A stretch of 64,000 nt of DNA from NCBI GenBank assembly GCA_030848705.1, contig CM061238.1:79694685-79758684 (forward strand), given 5' to 3'. Made by a program: the position numbers and the translations under genes. The notes below the pieces were generated by a model. The model was not told the origin of the DNA. It did not search any database and saw only the letters and a program-made list of their open reading frames with translations. How positions within the stretch are numbered: position 1 is the stretch's first letter; the number at the start of each line of letters is the position of its first letter. Shown here piece after piece: positions 52,697 to 64,000 of this stretch. This DNA is from Heracleum sosnowskyi. Taxonomy: Eukaryota; Streptophyta; Magnoliopsida; Apiales; Apiaceae.

Positions 52697-54651
52697 GATA
52701 GATAACCGAGTTAAACTATAGGCGAAAAGATCTATGATTCAGTTGCTTGTCTTTTTGTCAATTGTGAGATTGAAGGAATCATCTATGCAACTCTGGATAT
52801 TTGGTTTGGGATGTTACTTGGACATGCGACATCTATATTTACTTTGATTATTATGTTGATATTTGTTACTATTTCTTCTTCAATCTTATTCATATATCAA
52901 AAACTCACGACTTGTTAACCGTATTTGTGTTTAAAACAAGAACGCAATCATGCATCGTTAATTTATTTTTTTTTAGCTAGAGTTTAGTGTTTAGCTAGAG
53001 TTTAGCTAGAGTTTAGTGTTTAGAATAAATCCACGAGTGTTGAAGATAATTAGTGCATCGGTAGCAATCCTGATCAAGTCTTCAGTTGCAATTTAGTACT
53101 AACAAACTCTATAGGGGAGGTCCTATCTAGGATAGTATTTGTTGTCTACATCAAATTTTATGAGAACACACTTGGGGTTGTAGCATAATTTAGAGAAAAA
53201 ACAAGTGCAGCCGGCCGAAGCATTGTACTTTATTATATAAGAAACATAGTTTAGCAAGTAAAGATAGTGATATGTAACTTTAAATACTTGAAAATCCTCT
53301 AGTTTCTGACTCGGAATATTTTACCAAGAAGCGGATTTACCATATTACTACTACATTTGCGGATTTACCATAGTTTATGATTTTAAACTGTGGAGTCTGG
53401 GAACTTAAAATCATAGCTCAAATTTCATATCTCAGTTCCAAATATTCAAAATTCTTGTTCCAAATATGATTTCCCATGATACAATTTTTTGTGCACATAT
53501 AAAACGTAATCGGAGACATCATTTTGAAAAGGTAGTATATACCTCTACGGCCGTAACAATTTTATAAAATGATTCATCACGAACGGAATTAGCATATACT
53601 CCCCCCCGTACAGTCATATTAATCTGAAGCAATAATTGATTAGTTAATACATATGCTAATTGCCGCTTTGTTTGTCGGAACTACTGACCAGGTATGGCGA
53701 TGACATCTGTGGAAGAGTTGGTGAATTTTGATAGTTCAAGTTTAGACTAGTTTAGTATAATATGATAACTACTTGACTTGTCTTGAAAGAGAGAAACAAT
53801 GTCTAAGATAAGATTACTTACCTCAGCTTTCTGTGTTTGTTCTTTTCTTCATTCTCTTGTATATGACTCTTTCACCAATGCCACTACTCACTGCCTCATC
53901 CGCTGTTCTTTTGCGGTGAAATTGCAATATAGTGAACAATTGAACATGGAACAATTTACCTCCTCACTAGAATGCTCCCTCTGCTAGGGGCCGCAACTTC
54001 TTTCAATTATATATTCTTTGAATATAAATTTATATACAACTGTGAGCCAAGAAAAATCTAAAGAAAATTTATTTATCTACAAATAAAAAGCTATTAGAGT
54101 GTACCACTACGGCACTACAAGGTAAGCTACAAAAATTGTATGATTGATTACAAGTAAACCAGAATCTATTGTTAAATTTCTTTCACTATTTCAATTTTTT
54201 TGAACATTAAATATTGTTTGGTCATGATAAATAGATTAAAGATTTAAATAGACTAATAATAAAAACAACCTACATAGAGCAAATTTATTCCCTCGTCGTC
54301 GAACCAATTATTACTAAATTTTAGGTATTGCCTTTAGACATAGGAGCTTGCAACTGGAAAATTCCAACTATAAGGTTGTCGAACTCCTGAATAACTTAAT
54401 ATGTCAATGTATAAATTGCTGAATATTCAATTGCACTTTGGGAAGATGTGCGATAACAATAATAAAACATGTTACACCAAAACCTATCCACACCATATCA
54501 CAAGGTTAAGACCAGAGAAGGTGTAGCTTAACAGTTACAAACTACTGGAAAAAACTGGGAGATGTTAATGACAGATGTATATTTCTGAAGCACTAGTTCT
54601 TGATATTGGTTCAGATATTTTCGAGCTGACGAAAACTGTTTACCCATTTTT
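52697..54651. other. Intergenic region between BAHD and DPMS1
   Basis: The region should hold the BAHD promoter on the left and the DPMS1 3' UTR on the right. A 17-bp unit GTTTAGCTAGAGTTTAG is repeated about three times at 52974-53022. A 62-codon frame at 53799-53987 (+) starts with a hydrophobic Leu-rich stretch like a signal peptide and has several Cys, but I do not recognise it and there is no supporting context. Confidence 0.4.
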
Positions 54652-57600
54652 TTAAGTTGTAACCAGAAGATATATGAGACCCTTCAAATACTCCACTATT
54701 TCAGATCCACCAAGCTTTGAACTACCATACACTCTATCAACAAAAGTGATGGGAACCTGTAACAAGTGTTCACGTCAAATACTAGACAACCATCGCAACA
54801 ATTAACAACCAAATAATCAAGGCAACATCAATGTTTTTTTGACATGTTTGGATATTATTATTATTATCTTCTACCTCTTCAATATGGTACCCTTTTCTTG
54901 AAGCCCGGACAATCATCTCCATTTGGAAAACATATCCCTTGCTAACACAAGAGCTTATGATGTCCTGAAGCACAGACTTCTGATAAAGCCTACACAAACA
55001 TAATACAATATAAATTGAGATGTAAAAATAATAGGCTTAAGAAACTCAGCATTTTAGATAAAGTACCGAAATGAACCGGTTAGGTCTGATACACCAGGCC
55101 AAAGGAGTGTATGTGCAAGGACATTCGCTCCTCTACTTGTCAATTTACGCATAAGATTCCATCCGTGCACACCACCACCTTTAACATACCGAGTTCCAGT
55201 AACAATACTTGCACCCGTCTCCATCTGCTTTCTAGTTTCAAAGAAATTATAAATAGTTAATGAATATGTTGTGGATGCAGGAATGCAGGAAAGTGTTTAA
55301 AGGAGGATAAAAGTAAGAGAAAGATGTGGAAGGAGAAGAATAAAGAGGTGGAAGAACCATGCATGAATGCCATACGATGGAAATACCAGTTCCACAGACT
55401 AGAAAACTGAATTGTACTACAGTTAAAAAAACTAATTTTCAAAAAATATACACTCCCACATCCTAACAAAAACCTACTAGAATAACTTATCCATAATTAT
55501 TTACTAATCTAGTTATGTAATACAGTTGTTGAATATAACTAAAATTAATTTAGCGATAAATTCCAACACACAATTATATGCTTCAAGCATTTGCACTTTT
55601 ATTCATTAGTTCTGTTTTGCTCTTCCACATCATCTAATAGATAGATATAATATTTTAGGACCGGGATGCTTACTTGATGAAGCTTGGCAGGTACTTTGGC
55701 TGTGTAAAAAGGAAAAAAAAAAAGAGGCAAAAAAATTGATTTAATACAGCATACAATATGAGAAATTTGTATTAGTAGTTGCATGAGCTACATCAGAGAA
55801 ACCAATGCAGAAAAAAAACTAAGATAACACAAAAAACTTGATCTTAATTGAGTTTGTATTATTAACTATCCTTCTGTTAATGAAACCCTCAAGTATCCTA
55901 TTATACATCCTACAATCTTCATTAATGTGCTGAATATGATGGGATTTCATTAACTAAGCAAGATGTTTATCGTTTAAGGGCATCAAACCACATGTTATTA
56001 ACACTACCGCTATAGAAGAACCTTTAGAACCCAAATAACATGGTTCGATTAGTCATACATGTTTTTAACACTGCCACACTAAAAAAGTCTCAAACTAAAA
56101 ATCTTCACTTAATTGCATACACACATCCAGTATACAGGAATCTAATTAGGGAAGTAAATCTCTTTCCAGAGAAACTGCCTTCCGTACTCATAGAGTCTAT
56201 AAATGATATTGTGCGAATTGCTGGATTAAAAACAGGAGGCAAAATAAAGTATATATGTTATAAAGGCATTCACTGAATAGTCGTCAAAAAGTTTCTGGAG
56301 CAAAGGAACAAGATTTGTCCAACATGAACTTAGGAAAGTAAAATCAAGTTTCAGTCCCCATTTGTTAAGTACTTGCGTGAAATTTAAAACTGGGTACAGC
56401 TAGGCCTTATCTGACATTGGATCACAAAAAGGAGTAAAATATAAGGATCACAATTTTTTTTTTAAATTTCTTTTTTCTGTATTGTTACAAGCTTTTGTGG
56501 GATCTTACTTCTAAAAATCTAGAGCAACTCTTAATCCAGTTCAGTGAGCCAAAAAAAGGAAGTCATGTCAGGTTAAGAATGTCCATACTCTGAGACCAAA
56601 ATGAGATTGAATGGGCTGCAACACGTTGCAGAAATTGAAGTCTTTATGATAAAATAATCTCTAACTTTCGTTTTACTCAACTTGATTCGTTTACAATATA
56701 AAGATCGTTTATATAACCAACACCTAATCAATAATAAAGGTAACTAACAGAACAAGGAAATTTTCCCTAGTTCGCTTATAATAATGATTAAGGTAACTAT
56801 CCGTATTTCTTCTATAATAATATATTTTAACACTTTAATACCCAGTCAAATAACATAGAATGCCATGTTCACTAAAACATTTGTTTTGAATAAGTACATT
56901 GAAACCTTTTTCTTTTTGGACAAGTACATAGAAACCTTCTTGACAATATCTTCCACAATAACAAGTCGCTAATCTTGACTTAGTACAACAGTTTAGGACA
57001 AGTTTAGCAATATAATCCAACAAAGTCGTTAACATGGCCACGCAAAGAAACAGAGAGTTATATGCACGAAGAAACACAAAGCTTTAGGAGAACCCAGATA
57101 CCATGGTTTGTTTAGCCATACATGTTATTAACACTTCCACACTAGAAAACTATTAATCATTTTCAAACTATAGATTATATTTATCACAACATGGATAAAT
57201 ATACTTACATGATGCGACAAATCAGCATCCATGATTACAACAAAGTTTCCCGACGCATGCTTCAAACCATGAATATAAGCAGTACCTGAATTAAATCTTT
57301 ATAAGACGGACTTGATTGTTTTTTCAGAGAGCCTTTGAATCACAAGATATAAAAGATTGTACCTAATCCAAGCTTCTTTGGTCGAGCTCTTAACAGCTGT
57401 AATCATAGAGGAAATATTACCATCACGACTCAATGACAAATGCAAAACTAAAAACAAAACATTATCATATAATTAACCGTGACCGTACTTACAATGCGAT
57501 CTTCACCATAAACTCCCTGCAACTGTTTGACAATATCTTGGGTTCCATCAGGACTTCCATCATCGACAATAATGATCTCAAAGTCTACATCCCTAACCAA

Positions 57601-58143
57601 ATGTTATAATATCAGAAAAACTCCAATTGACAGGGTGATATTAAAATCTTCACAAGCTTGAAAACAATTCCCAAATAACACACACCATGTAAAATTACGC
57701 AAAATGTCCGTTAGAAGGAATAACGCGAAACAAGGAGATAAGAAGTAAAGTGAGTGGCCTTAAAGGCAATTATTCAGCCTCTTCTTCGACTACTAAAACT
57801 AGACATACATAAATAAAATTCGATGAGTTTGTCATATTCCCAAACCTCAAATCCTGATCATACTACAAAAGTACTGTAAAATTTTAATATTTTCACTAGC
57901 ATCACATAGAAATAACTGAAATAAGCAGTAAACACATAAAAATAAAAAACTGAATTGAATTGCATAAATAATGAATCACATGATCATGTATATAAAAAAA
58001 CAGGGGGAGGAGAGAAAGAGATGAGATTGATACGGGATATGTTTGAAGACAAGGTAAACGATGAGAGCGATGTTGAGACGTTCATTGTAAGTTGGAATTA
58101 TTATACTCATGTACTTGTTCTTCTTCTCCTTCTTTTCCTCCAT
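54652..58143 (-). CDS. DPMS1: Dolichol-phosphate mannosyltransferase catalytic subunit (8 exons, 243 aa)
   Basis: Minus-strand exons: 58143-58034, 57592-57493, 57396-57363, 57285-57209, 55699-55674, 55231-55067, 54989-54875 and 54756-54652, total 732 nt, all GT-AG and in phase. The protein is a GT2 glycosyltransferase: IIIPTYNERLNIALIV near residue 13, EIIIVDDGSPDGTQDIV (DDG nucleotide-binding motif), then VVIMDADLSHH with the DAD metal-binding motif, GTRYVKGGGVHGWN, GSFRLYQKS and EMIVRASRKGYHIEEVPITF. It transfers mannose from GDP-mannose to dolichol phosphate at the ER, supplying N-glycan, GPI-anchor and O-mannose synthesis. It has no C-terminal membrane spans, like the plant and human DPM1, which rely on partner subunits. 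Exons 3 (34 nt) and 5 (26 nt) are very short, and intron 4 is 1.5 kb. The last exon has VYGSSKLG, the usual end. Intact. Confidence 0.95.
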
Positions 58144-58980
58144 TTTTCAATTCCAGAAGTAGATTCAATTACTGCTGCTGCTCATCAAAATTCCACCCGA
58201 TTTCAATCGGATCTCGTTCTTTTCTTTTAATTTTTTCTTTTTCCTTCCTTGCACGCGGGCGGGGTATGTGTAATCTATCTCTACTGTATTAGTATTAAAC
58301 ATGAAATAGTAACTTTTTGAGCTTTTTTATCAATTAAATTGGATCGAATTTCGGATTTCAGATTTTTTAGACATCATGCCCTAGTTTAATCTATGTATTT
58401 TATTGACATAGAAAAAGAGTCAATGTTTAAACAAAATATTTACCTTTAATTTCCCCCAAATGCTTAAATGCCACTTTTCTATAATACCAAATATTAAAAA
58501 TTTTAATTGTTTTTGTATCAATGCAGAAGAATAAGAGAAAGAATTAACATAAAATTATGTTAGATTTATAAAAAATTACTACTGAAGATTTTTAGTATAA
58601 TCTCTACTTTCTAACGGGCATTACATTAAGTAATATACTTAGAATTTAGTAAGATTTTTTTATATTATTTTTTTTGTTAAAATAGAGTTTATAAATTTTC
58701 TCAAAAATACAGTTTTAATTTTTTTTAAGAAAGATACAATTTTGTTTACCTAATATACGATGTTACAATCAAATACGATCAAAATAACAATAATTATATT
58801 GTAGAAAATTTTAAAAATATATATTGAGTTGCTTTTACTTGTCAATATAAAAAAAATCTTTTTAATTATCTTTGTTGTTTTATTCTGACACAGTGAAATG
58901 AATCTAGAAAAATAATAATGCTTTTAATTTGTCTAAAATTATTTGTAAACATTATACTTAAAATAAGTTTTCATCAAGAT
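58144..58980. other. AT-rich DNA upstream of DPMS1
   Basis: Should include the DPMS1 promoter and 5' UTR immediately right of 58143. No other gene or clear repeat was seen. Confidence 0.5.
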
Positions 58981-60611
58981 TAATCAATCAATCAATATAC
59001 TTATATAAAGGAGAGAACGGGGGCGGTAATAATATTAAAAATTCGAAAAAATCTCAATTACCTTTAAAGTCAATACTAATGGAGAAACTAAATATACAAT
59101 ATTAATATTTTTAAATTTAAAATCTTTACAAATTGAGGAAACTAAAAATACACTTTTTATATTTTTCTAAATTTTTAATTACAAAATATCTATATTGCCT
59201 TTCAAATCTTATCTTTAAAATCTTTACTAATGAAGGAAACTAAATATACAAAGTTAATATTTTTGCATTGAGAATCTTTACAAATGGAGGAAACTAAATA
59301 TACATTTTTTATATTTTCCTAAATTTTAAATTACAAAATATCTCTATTGTGTTTCAAATCTTTACTAAATGAGAAAATTAAATATACTATTTTAATATTA
59401 TTGTCTTTAGAATTTTGACTGATGGAGGAAACTAAATATCCAATCGATTCATATTTATCTAATTTTTTAGAGCTCCTCTATTTTAAATATTAAAAATTAA
59501 AAATTTTATTTTTATCTCCAAAATTGTAAAAAAGGAAACGCTTATTAGAGACAAGTTGGCATAAAATTATTACCTAACCAAAATTTATTATTATATATAC
59601 AATCTTTCCTCTAATTTAAATATTAAAAATAATGGTTTCCACTTATAATCTTAATTCATTCATTATTTTGATTATTTGTTACCTTTTCTTTGGATGTTTA
59701 AAAAATTTTCAAGACAGAATTTTTTAAGTTTGATTATCACATAAGGTTTTTATTTTATATATATATTTCAGTTTTAATGTTGATAGGTATTGATTCGGCC
59801 TTAAATCTTTTCAATTAATTATTTGGTACCGACCAGGACCTTTGCAAAATCATCAAAGCAGGAAATGAAAAAGTATTAAAATTGGTTCCAATCAAGTGGG
59901 AAGAATCTGCGATGAGTAGTGAGTTTGAGAAATCTGGTAATGGGATTTTATCAAATATAGCTTCGAGTATTGTTGTGGAGTTAGGTGGCAGCGGGGTTGG
60001 TGCAACCTCTCTCAAGATGGGGGTAAGAGCGGTGGTAAGATTTCTGGTGGAGTTATTCAAATGCGAAGAGTGAAGTCTAACGCTAAAGATTTTGGTAGTT
60101 CTGCTAAGTAAGCATGTAAGTTAGGTTGAGTTTCGTGTTAGCTGTTGGGGTTAGCGTCTTTGGTTTTTAGCAGGTGTAGCCTTGATTTTTGTTTTATCTC
60201 TTGTATTTTAAGTGGAGTTTTCTCTCTGGTAGCCTAAGTCTGGTTCGAGTCATTTGATTGTTCAGTGGTCTGAATTGTATGTTACTTTGTCGTTTTCTTT
60301 ATTAATGAAATTCTGAGTTATAAAAAAATAAAATGAAAACACAGCCATGACATGTTTTAAACAACATTTCAGCTTATCCAGTTATAATTACGATAATATA
60401 TTATATCATTATTTCATTTATTTAAAAATATTTATTTATTTATAAAATAAATCAATATTTAAAATATTTAAAATTATTTATTCTATTTAAAATATTTTTT
60501 TGCAATATATTTTAAAATAAATTAGAAAAATTATTAAAAGACCGCTGCAAAGCGCGGCTTAGTAAACTAGTATATTTTAATGCCGCTGCGAAGCGCGGCT
60601 CAATAACCTAG
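58981..60611 (+). mobile_element. Helitron-like region with two successive 3' ends
   Basis: Two hairpin ends occur 41 bp apart: CCGCTGCAAAGCGCGG then CTAG at 60567-60570, and CCGCTGCGAAGCGCGG then CTAG at 60608-60611, each followed by T. Likely 5' sequence near 58981-59030 (TCAATATACTTATATAAAGG). The part at 59030-59480 contains a repeated GAGGAAACTAAATATACA block about five times. No RepHel gene, so it is non-autonomous. Confidence 0.65.
59820..60335 (+). mobile_element. Possible LINE 3' remnant inside the Helitron-like region
   Basis: A patch of different composition (GC richer) ends with CTTTATTAATGAAATTCTGA and an A-rich tail (TTATAAAAAAATAAAA), the form of plant LINE 3' ends. A 63-codon frame at 59882-60073 is open but not recognised. 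It may instead be a captured gene fragment. Confidence 0.35.
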
Positions 60612-60723
60612 TTGTATTGAAATATAAAATGAACCCGTTTTCTTGAAAATAAAAATAAAATCAGAAAAGTTATTAAAAGTAAGTAAGAATTGGGGGTGTT
60701 TGTAAAAGGGAGAGTTAACGTCT

Positions 60724-60732
60724 TAGGGTTTA
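60724..60732 (+). promoter_or_regulatory. Telo-box (TAGGGTTTA) in the SmD3 leader
   Basis: TAGGGTTTA lies 41 bases upstream of the ATG, the same motif at the same distance as in the DUF760 gene. Confidence 0.5.
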
Positions 60733-60772
60733 ACAAACACAAACACAAAGAAGAAGAAGGAAGAGAGAAAGC

Positions 60773-62335
60773 ATGAGCAGAAGTTTAGGAATACCGGTAA
60801 AGCTTCTACACGAAGCGGCGGGTCACATTGTCACCGTGGAATTAAAAAGCGGCGAGCTTTACAGGGGTAGTATGATTGAGTGCGAAGACAATTGGAATTG
60901 CCAGCTCGAAAACATCACTTTCACTGCCAAGGTTCATTCTAATTCCTAAACCCTATTTTTTATTTTTTATCTTTTGCCTTTCATGTTTTTTTAGGTCTAT
61001 TCAATTAGGGTTGGTTTGTTAGTTTGTTGGATTTCAGATTTACTTTTTTCCCCCTGTCCTGTTTGTTTCTTAATTTATTCACTGTCGTGTTTCCTGTTTC
61101 CATTTATTCGTGGTAGTGAATGCCGAATAGTTTAATGGATTTATAATATGCTGGAGCTGTTTTCAAGACTTGATGTGTTTGTAATTAGGAATTGAATTAT
61201 GTGTTGGACGGAACTAAAAAACAAGGTGATTTTGCTCCTGCTTTATAAACCTTCAGTTTATCGTAGTTAGTTATTGGCTCTTTTCTTTATCTAGTAGGAT
61301 TGTTATGGTTAATAGATATTTGGGTTTTTTTCCCTTCTGGAAAATGGATTTGTTCCTAAAAGAGGCCCTTGGGTGGTGAATATTTAGATATAGATGAGTA
61401 CTGTCGTAATTGTATGTCTAACTCCAACCAACTCATTTATTGCTGCAGGATGGGAAGGTGTCACAACTTGAACATGTTTTTATCCGAGGTAGCAAAGTCA
61501 GGTAAACTCTCCATGGCATTTGATGTAATATTACTAGTTTTTTTTTTATTGCTTTAGTTTGCAACATTTCTCTGATAAGTTGGAACCCCCGATAGGTTTA
61601 TGGTGATCCCAGATATGCTAAAGAATGCTCCAATGTTCAAGCGCCTTGAAGCTAGAATCAAGGTATACTTTTCGGTTCATTATTATTGTTGATGTTTTAC
61701 AAAATGTGGCTAACTTCTTCAATCATGTTTCTTGTTTTCTGATTAAATTTGCTGCATCTGTGACAGGGTAAGGGCTCTTCAATTGGAGTTGGCAGGGGGC
61801 GTGCTGCAGGAATGAGAGCTAGAGTAAGTATTTTGTTTTCATTCTATATTTTAACAGGCTGTTACTACCATAATAATTCATGGGCTTGATGCTACTGAGT
61901 TATATATCTTATAAGTGTGCTGTATATCTGGAGAAGTGGTTTTCCATGGGATATTCAGGGCGACTCTTTCTTTTTCTATTTGGTAATCTACATATTTTAC
62001 AGTGCATTGGAATTTAAATACACATGGAGGGGTGATAATTGAACTTAAGACCTCATCTAGCACACTGCTTTGCCACCACTAGGCCACCCCAGATTCCCAG
62101 TTCTTGGATGCCCTTTTTTCTGTTATATTGTGGCAGCAATGATTTTTTGTCTTTCTGGCTCATAAAGCATTGCCATCATGAAGGAGTGGTATCCTTTTTA
62201 GAAAAGCCACTGCATAACTTAATGTTGATCATTCAGAAGGATCTAAACTAATTACTTGCTTGCTTTATGTAGGCTCAACCTGGTGGTCGTGGAGCTCCTC
62301 CCGGTAGGGGTGCTGTACCCCCACTACGTAGGTAA
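60773..62335 (+). CDS. SMD3: Small nuclear ribonucleoprotein SmD3 (5 exons, 132 aa)
   Basis: Exons 60773-60931, 61449-61501, 61596-61662, 61767-61823 and 62273-62335, total 399 nt, all GT-AG and in phase. The N-terminus MSRSLGIPVKLLHEAAGHIV and the Sm1 motif (ELKSGELYRGSMIECEDNWN) are followed by the Sm2 motif (HVFIRGSKVRFMVIPDML), then a basic tail GKGSSIGVGRGRAAGMRARA and an Arg-Gly-rich end GGRGAPPGRGAVPPLRR, where RG dipeptides are usual targets of arginine methylation. SmD3 is part of the heptameric Sm ring on U1, U2, U4 and U5 snRNAs. Full length and intact. No sign of an alternative start. Confidence 0.96.
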
Positions 62336-63389
62336 CCAACATCTTTCAGGCGGCAGACGTTCTCATCCTTGCTCTGAAGATGCTTCCTTCTCTGGTTGTT
62401 TGCTTGCATAGTACTTATTTTGATGGGAGACTTGCTGTATAACGATGAGAATGACATTAATGCATTAAGTAGCTTGCAAGCAACTCTTTGCGATATTCTT
62501 TTTCTTTTCCCCGTTATGTTGGATCGATTAAAAAATCCACTTCTGTCTATCTACCCTATGTTGGCGTTTGAATGATTAAGAAGTTCCAGTATTGTCCAGA
62601 TTATTATGATATCAGTTACTTTGGATTCCAAGTCACTCCCTTGTGATTTTCTTTGCTACGGATCCGCTTTGCGATAACGATAGGTGTAGTACTCCTACTA
62701 CGCTACGACATAGGTGGTTCTCATAATTTCTTCTCCAGAGTCTATAGACAAATGTGATGAATTTATATTACACTTGAGTGTAAACTGTGGACAGATTATA
62801 TATATACGCTAAATGAACCAATAGTTCACCCCAGTCGGTGTCCCAAAACCCAACTCCACAACACTCAACCATGCAAACCGAAGAATATAATTATGTAAAT
62901 GGTTCTAATAAAAACATTTCAAGTCATCACTATCACGTTAACAAATTTTGATATCTAATTCGATATCTTTAGTTATATATAATAAGCGAGTACTATCATA
63001 TGTTAAAGATTCGATACTCATCAACAATAGTTTTAAACTTAATATTTATAACCCTATTAAGTATGATTTTTTATTTAATTAAGCATATCATTAAATATAA
63101 AATTTTATTTGAATAATCCGAGTAAACAATATAATATAAACCGTATACTGTATCCTATCTAAAATAAACCATGTTACGATTTACGAGTTTACTAGCGTCC
63201 CGTACTCCAGAAGGAACTGCCGAGTCCAACCTCAAAGCGTGTGTTAGTCATCTTTTTAAAGCCTTGATTTCGAGCAATACATGTGGGATTTTGTTTTTTT
63301 TAACGTGCAACAATGAATTTAATTATTTCTATTATAACAAAAAATTTATAAATTTATCTCAGTACCTTACTTTTAATTACACACATGTA
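62336..63389. other. 3' flank of SmD3
   Basis: 3' UTR (up to about 62560) then AT-rich intergenic DNA. Short frames only, none recognised. Confidence 0.5.
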
Positions 63390-64000
63390 TCTATACTATA
63401 TTATTAAATCCGAAACATTGAAAGTTTTGATTTTCGGTTTTCGGTCGGTTTTCGGTCGATTTTCTATTTAATAAATAATATAAAAATATAAAAATAGTAA
63501 CTACATGATAGCGTTTTATAATTAAAATATTTTTTCCTAACAAAATCTACTCCTTTTCCAAAAATATCATTTTCCAAAAATATCACGACAATTATCTTTA
63601 AATTAAAACATATTACCTTTTATATTTGTTATCACTAAAATCTCAGTTTTCCAAAAATATGAGGTGCAATCTTTATTTGTTTATTTTAAAACATATTTTA
63701 ATACTCTATTTAATAAATAATAAAATAATATAAAAATAGTAACTAGCTGATTGTCTTTTATAATTAAAAAAAATTCTAACAAAATCTACTCATTTTTCAA
63801 AAATATCACGTTAATTACCTTTAAATTAAAATATATTATCTTTTATATTTTTTATCACTAAACTCTATTTTCTAAAAAAATGAGGTGCAATCCTTACTTA
63901 TTTATTTTAAAACATATTTTAATACTCTATTTAATAAATAATAAAATATATAAAATAGTAACTAGCTGATTGCCTTTTATAGTTACAACATTTTTTTCTA
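63390..64000 (+). mobile_element. Helitron 5' end running out of the window
   Basis: Starts TCTATACTATATTATTAAAT after an A, the typical plant Helitron 5' end in an A|T site, and the same terminus as Helitron 4 of the 35-37.4 kb chain in opposite orientation. The interior repeats the CCAAAAATATCACG and ATATTACCTTTTATATTT blocks, the reverse complement of blocks in that chain. The 3' end lies beyond 64000. Confidence 0.75.

Noticed and set aside
53799..53987. Small secreted Cys-containing peptide gene
   Set aside because: 62 codons with a signal-like start, but no recognised family, promoter or splice context; chance is likely in DNA of this composition.
58092..58292. Plus-strand frame over the start of DPMS1
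   Set aside because: Antisense of exon 1 and the leader; Phe/Ser runs come from Lys/Glu codons on the other strand.

Overview
The window is nuclear DNA of a flowering plant, most likely a eudicot with a transposon-rich genome. The evidence is multi-exon genes with plant-type GT-AG introns, a dolichol-phosphate mannose synthase, a spliceosomal SmD3, a BAHD acyltransferase and a plastid-type DUF760 protein, all surrounded by Ty1/copia, CACTA and Helitron elements. I cannot name the species from sequence alone. No rRNA, tRNA or CRISPR locus was found.

Four host genes are supported: a DUF760 protein (961-3737, +, 7 exons, 335 aa), an intronless BAHD acyltransferase (51300-52631, -), DPMS1 (54652-58143, -, 8 exons, 243 aa) and SmD3 (60773-62335, +, 5 exons, 132 aa). 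I assembled the exons by hand, and every junction keeps frame.

About 60% or more of the window is mobile DNA. (1) 4537-8403 is AT-rich Helitron-like DNA. (2) 8404-34913 is one copia insertion (element A, Sirevirus type, minus strand) with a perfect 5-bp target duplication GGAGT at both ends. It encodes gag, pol with one in-frame stop, and a third ORF (aORF) with a frameshift. Its 5' LTR is split by a second Sirevirus (element B) that was then rearranged: the gag start plus LTR plus a piece of A's LTR occur twice, and B's own 3' LTR is missing. B keeps open gag (821 aa), pol (1069 aa) and a 1630-aa aORF whose tail is read from A's LTR. (3) 35003-38470 is a head-to-tail chain of short Helitrons. 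(4) 39360-50928 is a complete CACTA transposon (target duplication ATA, matching 13-bp ends, palindromic subterminal arrays). It carries a broken TNP2-type transposase and a multi-exon gene joining a Transposase_24 (TNPA-like) domain to a Ulp1-type cysteine protease. (5) Further Helitron pieces lie at about 58981-60611 and from 63390 to the window end.

The most interesting signals are: the two Sireviruses each repeat their own private sequence motif both in the LTR and in the spacer between pol and aORF, which suggests a second regulatory region for aORF; the rearrangement that imitates a young intact LTR element; and the CACTA TNPA-Ulp1 gene with an intact catalytic triad.
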